The notes under the pieces are model-generated. The model saw only the letters and a program-made list of their open reading frames with translations, ran no database searches and was not told the DNA's origin. Of a stretch of 64,000 nt of DNA, positions 13,401 through 28,120 are shown in pieces. The first letter of the stretch is position 1; each line of letters begins with the position of its first letter. The stretch is from Monomorium pharaonis (Eukaryota > Arthropoda > Insecta > Hymenoptera > Formicidae). The DNA lies in contig NC_050477.1 of assembly GCF_013373865.1 (NCBI RefSeq), positions 9,790,722-9,854,721 on the forward strand, in the 5' to 3' direction. The position numbers and the translations under genes were made by a program.

Positions 13401-14432
13401 TATACCCCCATAATCGTTTCCGTTTGTTATTACAGATAACATCACCGGATATTGCTCGATGATAACGCGAGGCCAGTATTGTCCTTTCCTTCCAATGCAG
13501 CCTCCTCGACGGCATTCGTAATGCCACAGCCTGAACTTCGCAATGCCAGTTTAAACTTTGCGCAGTATTTTCTCAAGTTTCGAAAATTGTTCAATATGCA
13601 AGGTAGTATCCAAAATGCTTTAACTTTTTAAAATTGATATCTTGATTTTTCATAAATTTTTATAAAGAAATTTGTAAAACAATTTTGCGAAAACAAGCAG
13701 GTTACATGATTATTTATTAACAGGAAAATAACAAAACTTAAATATAACTTAATTCTTTATCCGTAATTTTTCTCCTTTATCTCTTATCCATAATTAATTT
13801 GATAATACTGCTACTCAAAATTTTGCACATTATTTTGAAAGAATATTTAACGTACGAAAGAAAAATTCCAAATGTCCAAGAATATCGCGATCCCTTGAGC
13901 TTTTTCGCTTCGTGCAACAAACCTGAATACTCGCAACGTGAAACGAAGAGACATGTAAGAAAACAAAAACGTGAGCCACCTACAATATTCTACGAAAAGT
14001 GAACTTCACGCGTTCGCGCACGTGATACGAACATGTGGTCCAATATTGTTCTCTCGGCTAGCACGGAAACAAATAGTCGTATTTATGTAAAGGCAAAAGA
14101 AAAGCCGCACTACACGGGCTCCGGTCTGACGAAACCGTATGAAAAATTGCCAGGGAAAATAAGGAAGAACGAAAAATATACATCGGTATCGACTCGAATC
14201 TTCCGCTCCCACGGATCACGTGTGATTCGCAGCGAAATGAAGTAATTCGAGACACAAAAGACGTAGTCGATTTCCAATGTCGTTTCGCGTCCCTTTTCTA
14301 TGCGGGAACCGCTGTATCTTCGCTCCTTTGCGCGACACTCTTCGACACGAAATTATCTGACACACACGTACGCATCTTTTTGAACTGGGATATAAAACGT
14401 GACGTGAATATTTATAAGTCCGATAGTAGCTA
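10425..14432. other. Non-coding, no gene seen
   Basis: AT-rich DNA with two GC-richer patches (about 10860-11900 and 12560-12850). Open frames of up to 159 codons in the first patch are Arg/Lys-rich, overlap on both strands and match no family. Confidence 0.6.
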
Positions 14433-14619
14433 CACAGAAAAAAAGGATATTGTTATTTTGACAATACTTTTAGTTTCAAAATGAAAATCTTGAAATAAGA
14501 TTACATTGCGTTAAATCAAAAAAATTTACTTGAGTGAAAATTTATTTTAAGATTTAAATATAAATATACAATAGTTAATTACAATATTCAATAGTTAATT
14601 TGACACTTTTTTTTCTGTG
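14433..14619. mobile_element. TA-flanked MITE with CACAGAAAAAAA ends (187 bp)
   Basis: TA at 14431-14432 and 14620-14621 flank ends CACAGAAAAAAAGG and …TTTTTTTTCTGTG. Only about 13 terminal bases pair well; the interior is AT-rich and differs from the 34138/57922 family. The terminal motif is shared, so the same class of transposase may have moved it. Confidence 0.6.
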
Positions 14620-15380
14620 TAGGAAGCGGATGTTACAGACATTTTAGGATTAAGTTTCTCTTTAGAATGTATTACAAAGTCATGTATTTATGAATTAATA
14701 GACATTCATAGATTAAATGGCTAAATAAATAATAAATACGTATCATAAGATGTCAATAAAATAACATAAACGTCTAAATGTAAGTCTATAAAAATGTGCA
14801 AAAGTATAAATATGCAAATTATAATAAAAAATAAAAATTGTGTAAAAGTCGTAATTATAACAAAAAATACATATCTTTATGACTCTTTCAAAATATAAAA
14901 AAAAAATTTCACTAACAGAGAAATCACATTATGTAAAAACAGATTAACTATACAAATACTTTCAAAATAAAATCGATATTTTCCTGTTAGTCCTCCTATT
15001 TTTAATTTTATGTATTTTAAAATGTACGATATATCTCGGAAACACACGAGGTGTAAAATTTCTGCGATACATAATACACACACAATAAATAAAGTCATTA
15101 TCGTATATCACTATTTCGTTAATTAATTACCAAACAGAATATTTACATAGATTAACGATACAATTTCATACATCAAAAAGATTTATGATTGCTTGGTAAA
15201 TTGGTAAACGAGGAAGCTAGCGTCATACAATGCGTTCGCTAGCACGGCAGATGTAGTATGACTAATGAATCGTGAATGAAACGAGGCGGTGGGAGCACGT
15301 GACTAGGCATGATCCATCAGTGTGCTCGATCGGCGGTGCAATCTAACCAGAAAATGCCTATAAATAAAGAGGCAGCATGT

Positions 15381-15410
15381 GCGAGAGAGAGAGAGAAAGA
15401 GAGGGAAGGA
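15381..15410. repeat. Imperfect (GA)n
   Basis: GCGAGAGAGAGAGAAAGAGA-type purine run; a longer degenerate purine tract (AGAAAGAG units) follows at about 15668-15727. Confidence 0.85.
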
Positions 15411-18400
15411 TAAGTATCAATGCGATAAATAAATAAAATTTCAATCTTTTCGGAAAGCCTTTCTTTCCACCGCGTTGCAGCGGTAAAAGAAAAAAAAACA
15501 AAGTGAAATTACCGGAAGCGGAAGCGGAAGGAAGAAAGAGTTCGACTGAGAACAAGGCCAGGCAGTTAAAGGGGTCCCGTCACGTGTCAATCGATAAGTT
15601 TGCCTCTATCGCGCGCATGCTTTCATATCTCCGGATGTGTATGTATGTTCATGATGCAACTCGCAACGAGAAAGAGAAAAAGAAAGTGAAAGAGAATAAA
15701 AGAGAGAAAGAGAGAGAGAAGAGAGATACGATGCAAGCAAGCTGCACTCTCGAAAGCCGATCGCACGGCTCTCGAATCTAAATCCCAAGCAACTTCTCCA
15801 AGCCGCCGCCACTACCGCCGCCGCCGCCGCCGCCTTTTGTCGTCGCCGTTGAGACGCTTGTTCCCACGACAAAGCGACGGAGAGCATCGTCGTTTCGGCC
15901 ACGTCGTGTGCCGGTACGTAACAGCGAAAGCTTGCGACCTCGTTTCAGACTCGAAGACGTCTATCGTATTACCAAATGCACGTAACAGTTAACAGGATTT
16001 TATTATTAACAGAATTTTATTTCCGATGGATATTCTATCTTCTCAAGTTCCATGCATTTGTTATCGATATAATATCGTGTATTTACAACCATTGCAAAAC
16101 GAAATACTTCAATCTTATTTATATATATATAAATTATAATTATGCATGAAATAATCTTTTGGAGAAAGATTATACACTCAAATAATTGTTATTCTTACGT
16201 CTGGAATTTAAAATCAGTAAAGTTTTATAAAAATAAATAATAAAATTTATTTTTTTCTCTTAATACTATTTTACATATAACTTTTAAGCAAATAAAAATT
16301 GAAAAAATTCAATAAATTAAACTTTCAAAAAATAAATAGATAACAATAAAGCTTCTACTATTTCAGCTCATTCTTGTGCGCAGATTAGAAAAAGAGAAAG
16401 AAAGAGAGAGAAAGAGAGAAATGTACGGAAGAAACTGTAGTAAATCTACTTGTAAAGTACGGAATGTTAGAATAGTTTGACATACGTACGACTAGCTGCA
16501 ATGGCGACTAGACAATTGCTTTATCGGAAGTTCTGTGAGAAAAGCCGCGGGGATTTTGTTACGATAGCAATACGATCGGAAATTGTTCCGATTTATCGAC
16601 TCGCTTTCGTCGCACGTCTATTAAAAGATGAATCTGTTTGAATAAATACTAAAATAGACCCGATAAACAGTTCATCAATGTCATTTGATAATCCTTATCA
16701 CTCGCGTATTTATAATACATGTATTAAATATTTTTATCCAAATCAAATAAGTTTCAATCCCAAAAATATTAATTTTGAGTAAAAAATGTACTAAAGAAAA
16801 ATATTAAAATGTGATAAAATAAATAGAATACAAATTCTAAACACTAACTCCTTACTTTTTAATTAAATAATTCAAAATTGTGGTAGAAAACCAGAATTGC
16901 ATTTAAAAACTTTATACAGTTTCATAAATTTTGCTTACAAAAAAAGTATTAATTCAGTAGTATCATTCACTAGTGAATCTACATTCAAGAAAAGAATTGA
17001 AATTGGCTTGTCTGTCCGTACCAGTATGTTCATTGCAAATTTATAAAGACGAATATTTAATTCTTTTAAAGTTGGAATTTTCTCTTCTCGTAAAACATAG
17101 AAATCCTCTCCATTCAAAATCTGACTATCCGATTCTTAATAAAAGACTATCTAATTCTTAACAAAAGACATAAAATTTTCACTTTTTCAATATTCATGAA
17201 TTACACAAAATTGTAGAAAATAATATAAATGTTGGAAAACTTATTCAAACTAATAATTTAGATACTAATTTACAAAAGAATTTCTATCTAGTGTGTTGAT
17301 TATCATGTAAGACAATGAATAGTTAAAATATTAAAATAGAATGCGTTTTAATGACTTTAAAACTTTTCAACGTTTTAAATACTAAAATTATTACAGATAT
17401 AATATAATGAAAGATATATAATGTTAAATATTGAAATTTTTTATTCATAAAATTAAGAAGAGTCCGTAATAATTAAATGTCTGACTCTAATATCGAGTCG
17501 AGTTAGTAAGCGGTATTTTAGATCTTTTCATAAAGGTACATTCGTAGGGAACAAAGGAATAATATAAGGATCAGATAAGGATAAGGAAGGTAGAGCCATT
17601 TTATTATCACTATTATACGCAGCGAATTGGATTATTACAGAGGGCTTACGGGGGATTGCCCTTGTCTCAATTATCACTAACTGCATGTTTCCATATCTCC
17701 GAGATATTCATATCCTCTTACGCTCAATTAGTTTGCGCCCTTTACATCTATGTGCCGCTCCATTAGCTTTGAATTAATACACCGAGTTCAAGTATTCATC
17801 AAAAACAGAAGTTAAAACCGGACCGTCTCACGCGCGAAACTTCAGAATCAGGTCAAACTGCCTTCATCCATATTCTTCGCTCGTTCCCGACCGCCGTCCC
17901 GAGAGAATTGCGAGAGACATCGCGGAATTTCGCAATGATCTCACGGCGCCGTGCGACAATACGAATCGGAGTCACTTGTGTGTCTCAAGAACAACCTCGC
18001 TCATGGGACATTACGCATTACTATTATATAGGATAGATGATATAGGAGATCGAATGTACATGTATGTTGGGAGAGAAGTTGAAGTGAAAACTAAAGTAAG
18101 TGATAAACTTTAAAGATGACAACAAAAATCAATTTTCAAATATACGAATATATAAAATGGATAAAAATAATTTAGTTTAAAAATTCAGTAAAATGTATAA
18201 TAATATAATAATTAATACAAATGACGGTGATTAACCGTGGAACCTTTTTCAGCCCTTCAAAGTCAATTTCTAAATTAATTACGCGCATTCCTAAATTCAA
18301 AATGCCAAGGGATGCAATATGACCAAACGAGATTCAAAAAAAGTATTTGGCATAAAAATTGTTCGCCGCAATTTCAATGCGTCGCCACGAGTGTCATTTT

Positions 18401-19779
18401 ATCGCGAAATTTCTACGTCGAACGCATCAGCTACGCCCACCACTCGTGCAGTAATTTTAGAATCGCCATCACATAGAAGCCTGATGGCATTGCGACGGGG
18501 CTCTTACAGGCTCCGCTATTGTCGTAAAGCCACATTTCGCGAATACGGCGTTTAACTCTATGAATCCGGCGTTAAATCTTCTACTCTCACTTTCTCTCTG
18601 TCTCTCTTTTCATAACCGTCTCCACCTCTATCTCTGTCTTGATGGTGCACCGCTACGCCTAGCCCATACACGTGAAACGTACGCGCGACGATCGCGCGGC
18701 TCTTGATTACTGTAGCACGAAACAGTTACGTCAGTTAACGACATCCTCGCGCCTAAGTGCAAAGGCACACATTACCGAAGTTTCTCTCCCCGAACGGCGG
18801 CAGACGGCGACGACGGGGCGACAACAGACGTAAACCTACTGTCGACGTTCCAGTTAGAACCTCCGGCGAAACGGTTCAATTTAACTTGGCCACCGTTGCA
18901 CCAACCCCGCGAAGTGCGAGATCGTAAACCATTCTACGACTCACCAAAAATTCGCTAGCGATTCTATGGAAGCTACGAATGGACCACTCTGTATGTTAAT
19001 TCGTAAAAGATAAAGGTGCAAGATTCGATTTCTCACACGGATTTCATTAGCTCGAATAAACAAATTACCCTGAGAAAAAGTATTGCGTTTTGCAACAGTC
19101 CTTAAATTACAAATTATAGAAATCGCGAAAAGATAAGTGAATTTCATTCTATTTTTTAACAAAAAATTTACCTTACTAAACATTCTGATTCCAGACTCAT
19201 ATATAATGACTTCATTATCATAAATTTCAAATCCGTTTGAAATATGAAGCGCCCTTATTAGAATTCAAACCAACTCCAGCTTCGTTATCCAAATTGGATC
19301 GTGATGATTGTACGTGCCTCGTATCCTATTCATGTATTTCCATAAATAAGAAGGATAATGTACGTAGATACGCCAAACGCGCCATTATGTTGTATTTGAC
19401 GCCTCGTGAAATCGCGTAACGTTCTTTTTGCGATCACGTAAGCTGTGTCTCGGGCGAAGAATCGAAATGAAAAATGGATAGAAAGCAGAAAAATGGAAAG
19501 AACAGAACAGTGAAGAAACAAATATGCTGAAATTAGAGAAGCGAAGAAAGGTTTTCTATATAACGCAGGTCTCGACGCACGTAGTCACGAAAGGAAGTCA
19601 AGATAGTTGTGCAATAAAGAGTCACTCAATTTCGACCCGTGGGAGTTGACGACAAAGCTAATTGCACACCTTCGAGATCTTGTAATATAACGGATTAAGA
19701 AAGCACGCGGGCTCGAAATTAGCTCACCAGTCACGAGAGCGCTTTGCTCTCACGTCGCTCAATAGATGAATAGCGAGAA

Positions 19780-19818
19780 AGAGAGAGAAAGAGAGAGAGA
19801 GACCGAGAGAAGAAAAAA
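19780..19818. repeat. Imperfect (GA)n purine tract
   Basis: GAGAAAGAGAGAGAAAGAGA followed by more GA units and a short A-rich run. Confidence 0.8.
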
Positions 19819-21513
19819 ATCCCTAATTACTTCGTCAAACGTAATTGTAATTTCCTTAGATCAGCGCAAGAACAAGGTAAAATTATTCAGTTAACTTTTT
19901 CAGTCAAAAACGACATTACTGAGATAACAACCATGCATTACTATTAGAATAATAAATATTTGTGCAACTAGTGCGGTGATTCGGCTATTGCCCACAAGTC
20001 GGGATATGGATGGACAATAATTGATCCGCACATGTTGCACACGATATTTTTTGTTACCTGTGCGTCGAAATGTTGGTCCTTGAGCGTCAAATGACAGACG
20101 AGAAAAGAACCATTTTCAGTACACAAGTAGCAAAAATTCATTTTTTCAAACAATTGATAAATGTGTGTGTACGATTAATATTCCGGAATTAAATTGCTAA
20201 TAATATATTTTTCATAGAGATAAAGATTAAATTAATCAGATAAAAAAATATGGATTTCAACATAAAATATGCTTTCTCTTGTTAAAGGACATACATAAAA
20301 ATTTTTTTAAATATCATTTAGGATCAGTTATGATGCAAATTAATTTTAATCACATTTTATCTTGTTAAATGAGACTAGATAAACTAAATAGAAACAAGTA
20401 AAGACCAAGCGATTGGAATTTCTGTCTTTGTACTCTAAGGCGCTCTTCAGGCTCGGTATTTCGATAACTGATTCCAAAGCTCAGTAAAGCTTTGAGTAAT
20501 TAAGGTAATTCAGCACAGTATCGATGGCTGAGAAGCTTTGCAGACTCTTTACAAACTCGCTCGATTCAACGTGGAAAACCAACTTTTTATGGCGATAATT
20601 AATCGTAGCATTCATACAACCACGTCATCAGCTCAATCCAATTAAATAAACGAGCGAATTAAAAGTTTAATAATTCGTTAAATTCTTTTAAAAAATGCAG
20701 AATACGGTTGCGATTTTTATTTTAAACGAAAAACTGCATAATGATTCTCAATTATAATTAATACTTTGTTTTATTTTTTTAATGTGTAAATCTCCACGTA
20801 ACTCTTTTGGTAATGCATTTAATTTTTAGTATCTTTTTTTTTTTACTTCTTCCAGTATAATCACCGTTCTATAAGCACTTTTTTAAATAACAGATATTTT
20901 GAGAATTTGACAATTGATGTAAAGCTTATACATATATAATTTTTCTTTCCTGATTATAATATCTTATTATATTTTATTATCAATATTTATAAGCTCTGAA
21001 AATTTGCACATATACGAATTAAAATCAGAAATAAAAATACACATCATGTCGAAATTTATCTATTCCAGATGGCATTCAACGAAATTGCAGCTGTGTCACG
21101 ATATTTGTGTCCATTTATAATGGAAAATCCGATATTATACAAATCGGATTAGTGGTTGGCCCTTCTCATGCATACAGCTTGTCCGACGGAAGCATTACAT
21201 ATAATCGCCTGTCGATTTTTATGTTGACTCGTGTAATCGGATAGCGTAAATAAGCCAATAATTTTTATAATACTTTTATTTTGAAGCACGCGAAATAACG
21301 CACATTCTGATTTTACAAACGATTTCCCCTGATCGCTTTCGACATCGTATTAACATGCGGACAAACAAATCTCATGAAAGATAAATGATCGCAGTGCGAA
21401 AGCAGTTTCCGTCGATACAGCCAATATCAGCGCCGAAATTTCTGATGTCCCATTTCCTTGTACATTATCGAGAAAAATATCGGCTTATTACATTTGCATG
21501 ATCACTTTCTCTT

Positions 21514-21532
21514 AAAAAAAAAAAAAAAAAAA
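21514..21532. repeat. Poly(A) run
   Basis: About 19 consecutive A. No SINE or processed-gene body with target duplication was recognised next to it. Confidence 0.9.
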
Positions 21533-22985
21533 GAGTATACAAAAGTTTTAAAAACTTTCGCTCGTTTTCGTTATTTTACAAATGAATATCAAGCGTTATA
21601 AATATAACTTGCAGAAACTGCAACATTTTCTCGTTTAGTTTTCATATTAGTAAGAAATATTTATTCATTTTCTTTCATATGAGAAAGAACAATACAAATT
21701 CATCGAAAGATGAATTTCGGCGAATGCTTCTGCTGTTAAATATAGACAACGTACTACGAAATAAAAGGAAATAGAGCGTGTGTTTTGTGCGCCGACACTG
21801 AATAAAATGCCCGGCTTTTGCGATTCGACCGGATAAAAGCACACCGAACGAGATCTCTATCCACAAAACGAATCTCGCGCAGCAGGTTATTCGGGACTCC
21901 GCGGAAACTCGATGAAAGAAAAAAAAAGAAAAGAGACAGGCATAGGATGCCCGAAGAGACAGAAGAGCGAGCTTCTTCGAGGATCCTTCCATCTTGAGAA
22001 TTTATGCGAGCCTTGGCACCGATTCCGAGGAACACCGAGAGTCGGCCAGAGATTGCACTATCGATGTACAGCGAACTTCAACGACCAAATCAACTATTTT
22101 AACACCCTCGCTTTCTTTCATATATACATATACATGTAATGAGTTAACTTTGTGAACTATATAATAAAACTGAGAAAACCTTCGTCAAGTGCATGAGAAC
22201 AACTTATTATATTATCCTTTTTTTGTAAATATTTTGTGCCAGGGCTCAAAAAACATTATTGCCAATATTACAGTATAAAACATTACAGTAAGATTCACAA
22301 AACAAAATTAAATTGTTCTGATTAAAAAATTAATAAGATTTCATAAAATATAAAACTAATAAGATTTTTATTTGAAAAGCTTTGTTTAAAAATGGTAATA
22401 GCAATATGGTTGTAAATAGTAAACGCGGTTATATACATATATTATATTCTGAGGTAAATAAAGCACAAATTCATGAAGCATATCAATCATATAAACGCGA
22501 TTTTCTATTCTTTATTTTAATTTCTGACCAAAGTTATAGCAAATAAATTTATCACGTATATATACACAAAACTCAACGTCGTTGCAACGTCGTGACTCTT
22601 GGAAGGCTCTTGGAACGGCAAAATCGGCGAACATGTGCTGCTCGCTCGATTTACGAGCAATCGCGAATAAATCATATCCAGCTACGTACTGTTTGGCTTA
22701 TCGTTATCGCCGATCGGCGCGAGTACCGGTCCGGTAGTATATGATGCAAAAGTTCGCGAAAACAGTTGCTGCGTCGAACTTTCGCGCTTGATATTACATC
22801 GCGATGTCTCGGACAAATCTATATCCATCTGCTCATTTACGCGACAGCTAAATATCTCAAAGCGTACAATAAAAATGCAGTTGGGAAAGTTCCTCTGAAA
22901 TGAAAGAAATAATTCATTGTTATCTGCGCTCTCTCGAGGTACATGATGTATTAATAAAGCTAATTAATTCGTCCATTTAATCGTA

Positions 22986-23168
22986 CTTTTGACCTCCGCT
23001 TAAAATGAAAAGACAGGTGTTTTAATTAATAATTATTGAATGTTTCAGTGGTTAAACATCTGTACGTTTAATCAGTATGTTTACATCGGTATGTTTAATT
23101 GCTAAAAGATACAATAATTATTAATTAAAATATACTTGTCTTTTCTCATTTCAAGTAGAGGACAAAAG
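22986..23168. mobile_element. MITE with ~55-bp TIRs and CGTA duplication (183 bp)
   Basis: The left end CTTTTGACCTCCGCTTAAAA and right end (reverse complement CTTTTGTCCTCTACTTGAAA) continue through AAAGACARGTNTNTTTTAATTA into AATAATTATTG, about 55 bp of paired arm with a few changes. Direct CGTA copies flank it (22982-22985, 23169-23172), a probable 4-bp target-site duplication. No coding capacity. Confidence 0.7.
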
Positions 23169-23303
23169 CGTAATAAAATTTTCATAATAAATTTATGCCG
23201 TAAAATGTTTTCATATATTTGCTGGGAATTTTAATCTAATGCCAAAACAAAGAAGCATTTTAATCTAGAGCGCAAAAGAGAAAGAGCTAGAAAGAAAAAG
23301 AGA

Positions 23304-23304
23304 G

Positions 23305-23348
<44 letters not shown>

Positions 23349-23355
23349 TGTGTGT
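23304..23355. repeat. (GTGC)n tetranucleotide repeat
   Basis: About twelve GTGC units passing into GTGTGT. Alternating purine-pyrimidine and CpG-bearing, so it could adopt Z-DNA. It lies 136 bp after the 22986 MITE. Confidence 0.95.
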
Positions 23356-26300
23356 ATGGGGGGAAGCCTATTTTGAGAACTCATTTTTTAAAAAACTTCA
23401 CAAACATACTCTTCACACTTTTACATACACTTGATGTATAATACATTTAATAGATATCTAGAAATAGATGTGTAAAGAAGTAGAAAAATATGAGCAGAAA
23501 TTTTCTTCAAAAATAAAGAAGAATTAAAAATAATACTTTTGCTTTTAAAAAAATCTTAGTTGGGAAATTCTCTTTCCCGATGTGACGAGTAAACTCTCCT
23601 TTCTTCTAAAATACTCCCTTAAACTATCTAATTGCAGGTATCTACACTTCATCATCAGGTTCATCAGACGTAGCGACTTTTCACATATATTATACGCTCA
23701 GGAAGATATACACGCTCGCGCGTGGTGATAATGAGATAGCAAGGAGCGATTGTATGCATGGCAACAAGATCCTCAACCTGACGACATAAAGGACGCGCGA
23801 AGAAGATCGATATATCGTTCGACTTAGTTATCTACTTAGTTATCTCCAGATATGAACTCGGTCGCACGATGAAAATCCATCTTCCAGTATATGCAACAGC
23901 CGTTTTTCATCAGTCCTAACCGCAGACTATAATTCTCAGGTTATTAAGTTCTAAGTTCACATCCAGCAGCTGCTCATCGATTAAAACTTATGCTCTTGAT
24001 TGTTATCTGCCCCATTAATTTTCCTGCTATCATAAGATGCATTCATTTTTCTATGTTATTCATAATTGGAGTCCTGAGAGCATCATTATTCTACAATCTA
24101 ATAAAACGTGTAATAAACCACTCGCTTTTTGTTCCTCTTCTGCTAATAAAATATATAGATCTCACATTTGACGTTTTATTTCCGCTCTTGACTATGATAA
24201 ATGGACTAGTCAATAATTATGTACACAATTGTTAAGAGACTAGCTTCCTAAGAGATTAGCTCGCCCTACTTGATCTAATCAGAATGACCCTGTTCCTCGC
24301 TAATTGTCGCAAACGTAGCCGACGATGGAGGCGATTGCATCGCAAAAAATGGCCTCGTATTAAAACAGTCAGTCAAGGCACTTCAATCTCCGTTCCTGTG
24401 AGAGCCTAAGATCTAAGATTTACATTGTTAATTGCGAACGCAATTAACGAGAAATACGTATGATCGTGAGAGTGCTAACGTTATCGGCCCAAGTGCTTAT
24501 TAGACTACATCACTACACGACGGGGACGTTACCGCATCGCGGAGTGTACTTTGCAGCAAGATAGTAAAGGGATGCAAGATCAAACGCATCGTTATGCTCG
24601 ATTACACGCATCCTTCGTGGCGACGGCGCTTCAATTTGTCCGGGCATTTCGATATGCTAATTAGCCGCTTGTGTGTCAATGAGATTCGCGTGACGGCGTC
24701 AAGCACCGGCGCGCCGTCCCACATTCGCTGCGCCGGAGAAGCGTTTGATCAAATTCATAGAGATTGCAGTGCCATAAATTAATTGCAATGTTTGCGATAC
24801 TTTAATACCATTGCCTCAATCAACACTACAGCGGAGAAATTAATTGCAATGTGCAATTAATAAATATACATTAAACTACAAAGAAATACACTATACAAAG
24901 AATCCTCGATTCCTAGAAAATTAGTCCCATAACAGACACAATTAAAATTACTTAATATATAATATCATAAATAAATAAATTATAAGAAAAAAATTACAAT
25001 TGATACAAACAACTAATAATGATTTACATATTATTATATTATATATTTTTTATCAAAGTCGTTTTATATTAAATTTTCATTAAATAAACAATTTAAATTA
25101 ATTATTGCCTCAAATTAAAATATAATTCATTGCTTATCAACGCAGAATGCGCAGCGATAGAATAATATAATAAATATCGTTGATCCAAAAAGTAGAAAAT
25201 ATATATCACAATTATAACAATGCACAAAATATTTAATTATTAAAAATTATTTTTGTATGCGCAAAAAAATTGTATAAATAATTAACTACACGTAATAAAG
25301 AAAAGAATGTATAACTTATTCCGTGATCGTTACCCGATGCCTCTCAGGCCTTCCTCTCGAGTTTTTTATTCATGGGACTCACACATGTTCACTCGCGAAA
25401 ATACGTAATTTGCGATCGCACAGCACTTTACATTCCTGGCTCTCCCGATATTAATCGCGGACGACGTGTATTTTATTGCTGCGCCGCAACGGAAAACTAA
25501 ACGCGTTGCTTTGAGAGTTGATCCTTTATCACGCTTATAAATCGATAATCGCGGATCTAATCATTAAAATTTGCGGCTTGATAATCTCTAATTTCAATAT
25601 CATAATTATGGAAAATAACAGTGCTTGCCATCTCGTGGAGCGATACTTGTGATTTTAAAATCGATAATACGACGATACGCGGAATTCGAATCGCTAAACA
25701 GGTAATTGCATTCCCGGGGGAGTTATCACAAAACAACGACTCGTGGTTCCCGTTCCTGTTCCGCCTCGATTTCTATTACGGGTCGAACAATTTACGCGAA
25801 AGGTGTCTACATCGATAAACAGGTCGTTGCACTTCTGTACGCTTACGAATTGTGAGAAACTCACGTGCGCTAATTAACACCAGTATTTTGCTAAAGAATT
25901 TAACAATTGTGTTTCGAAAAGTAACGCAATAACACGGAATGAGACCGATCCAAATCTCGCTGCGTTAACGGACATGGTGCAGCAGCGACCTTGTGTGGGG
26001 CTTGTATGTTACAATAGCTAAAGTCATACTGAAACAAACCTGAAGGCTACATTCAGCCCGAATTATTATTTCAAAATGTTTAACGTTTCCAAAAATAATA
26101 TTAACTCGAATGTTCTCTATTCTTTCTTCCATTTAAAAATAATTTCAATGAAATAAATTACATTTTGCTCTTTTGTATTATAAACTCATCTAACTCTGTA
26201 AAAAAAGTTTCTAAAGTTATATGAATAAAAATTACATGGCTTGTAACAGAAAAATGTGTATATAAGTGTGTGTTTGTATATCATAATAAACTATATACAA

Positions 26301-28070
26301 ATTTTACTTATATATTTACTGTCTCTTCTCAAATCTCGTTTTATATGACATTTAAGTCATACGTAATTTTTTAAATAGAAAATTTAATGTAAAAATAGTT
26401 TTATATATGTGTGTGTCCGAAATCATTATTTTTATGATTCTTACGAATTGATTAGTAAACCGTGAGTAACATATACAGAATTCAAAGTGTATCTCAAATA
26501 AATTTGATTTTAATTAAATCATAATTATAAAATAAACATAAAATTGGCACTCAAGATTCATTTACTTAATTAAATCACGTCAAAAAATTAAGATTAATTT
26601 CATCTGAATTTCTCATCAGAAACACGATTATAAATAAAGCGATAATTTTATTATTCATTAATTAAACTTTTTTTAAAATAAATGCTGAAAATGTTGAGAG
26701 AAATCCACGAGATTGCGTGTCAATATTAATAAATTATTAATATTCGTGTTATTATCCAATACGTAAAAAATGTGTATCGAATTGGAATTCATAATTTATA
26801 GAATACTGCGGACGCGGAGATAATCCATCGTTCAGCGAGCGAGGTCTTTTTATCGTCTAGGTAATGATGATTTAAGCATCGCGGCGATCGATCGATATTC
26901 GCATGAATGCGTTACATCGAAAACGACAGCGACGACGATGGCAGCGGCGACGGCGGCGATGATAGAATCGCCGGTGTGTCCTATGTAAAACTAATCCTTT
27001 TAGATATCGGAACGCCGCATCGTTTCGTTTCGGGAAAATTACGAGCGATCTAATCGTGGCTTTATCACGGCGGGAGAGTAATACGCGACGGTAATTTACG
27101 CTTCATCGCCGCGGCGATAATATAAAACGCGCGGTTACCCGCGTACGAGATGGATGATGGTATAACCCGAGGGAAGGAGAGAAAGAGACCGATAAATCGA
27201 TAACAGATAGTTAAACGTGAAATAGAAACGGGACGCCGGCTCGTCGTTTCTTACTCTGGCGGATTGTGCGTCGGGAAAATCAGTTTAACTGCGAATAAAA
27301 GTATGATTCCTCGTGACGGTGCGGTGCTTATGCCAAGAATTGAAGAGTTCGATATTATGAGTGGTCTATCGACCGCGATTGTCGATTGTAGCTCAATACA
27401 CGTTGTGTAATGCGAACAACAGCAACTCCAAGATTGCTCGACCGTACCCCGATTGCGCAATGTTGCACAAAGTGCAGTATAAAAAATCTTACATAATTTA
27501 ATTTCATATTTTAAATATATAACTGCCACTTTTCTTATTTTGTTTGCAGAACTACGAACAAAGAAAAAAGAAATTGTTTCTATCAACAAATAATTCACAT
27601 TCAAATTTTTATATTTTTTAATACTAAACTCTCTAAATGGCAGTCAGTGTATATTTACTGATTTACAGTGGCACTTATAACTGTGACAATCATTGTAAAC
27701 AGTCACTGTTTCTCAGTGATTCTGACTTGAGAGTTAATGTATTATCACTGAAAGTCAATGTATTTTTATAATTTTTCGATTTTTCACTGATTGGAATTTA
27801 GTAAAAAAGTACTAATTAAAAACAGCCATTTTTTAATTATTAAACTATTAAAAATTGAGAAATTTTCTCAATTTAAGTTTCACAAGCAAAACTTTGTTTT
27901 TCAATTAATTTCTACATAGAGCGTCTGTAACAAAACTTTCGATTAATTAATTACCGGAATGTTTAACGTCGAGAAAAATTACCGACCTGTCTTGTCATTG
28001 AAGTATTAATTAGTAATTACAGGATATCTCTTACATGTCATAAACTCGTAATACTAGAATCGAATAATCC
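23356..28070. other. Non-coding, no gene seen
   Basis: AT-rich, most strongly at 24.9-25.3 and 26.1-26.8 kb. A CpG-rich patch at 26860-27130 contains GCGACG/GGCGGC units. No recognised coding or RNA gene. Confidence 0.6.
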
Positions 28071-28120
28071 TTTATTTTCATACAAAAAGCACTCAATTAG
28101 ACTTCGAAGCTCAATTGTAT

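Larger units (their letters stand above)
14620..22985. other. Non-coding, no gene seen
   Basis: Long AT-rich blocks (14.6-15.2, 16.0-17.5, 20.2-21.0 kb) alternate with CpG-rich patches at about 15780-15950 (containing a CCGCCG run near 15800-15833) and 18560-18930. Simple GA/CT tracts lie at 15381, 16389-16421, 18588-18610 and 19780. No exon is supported. Confidence 0.6.
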
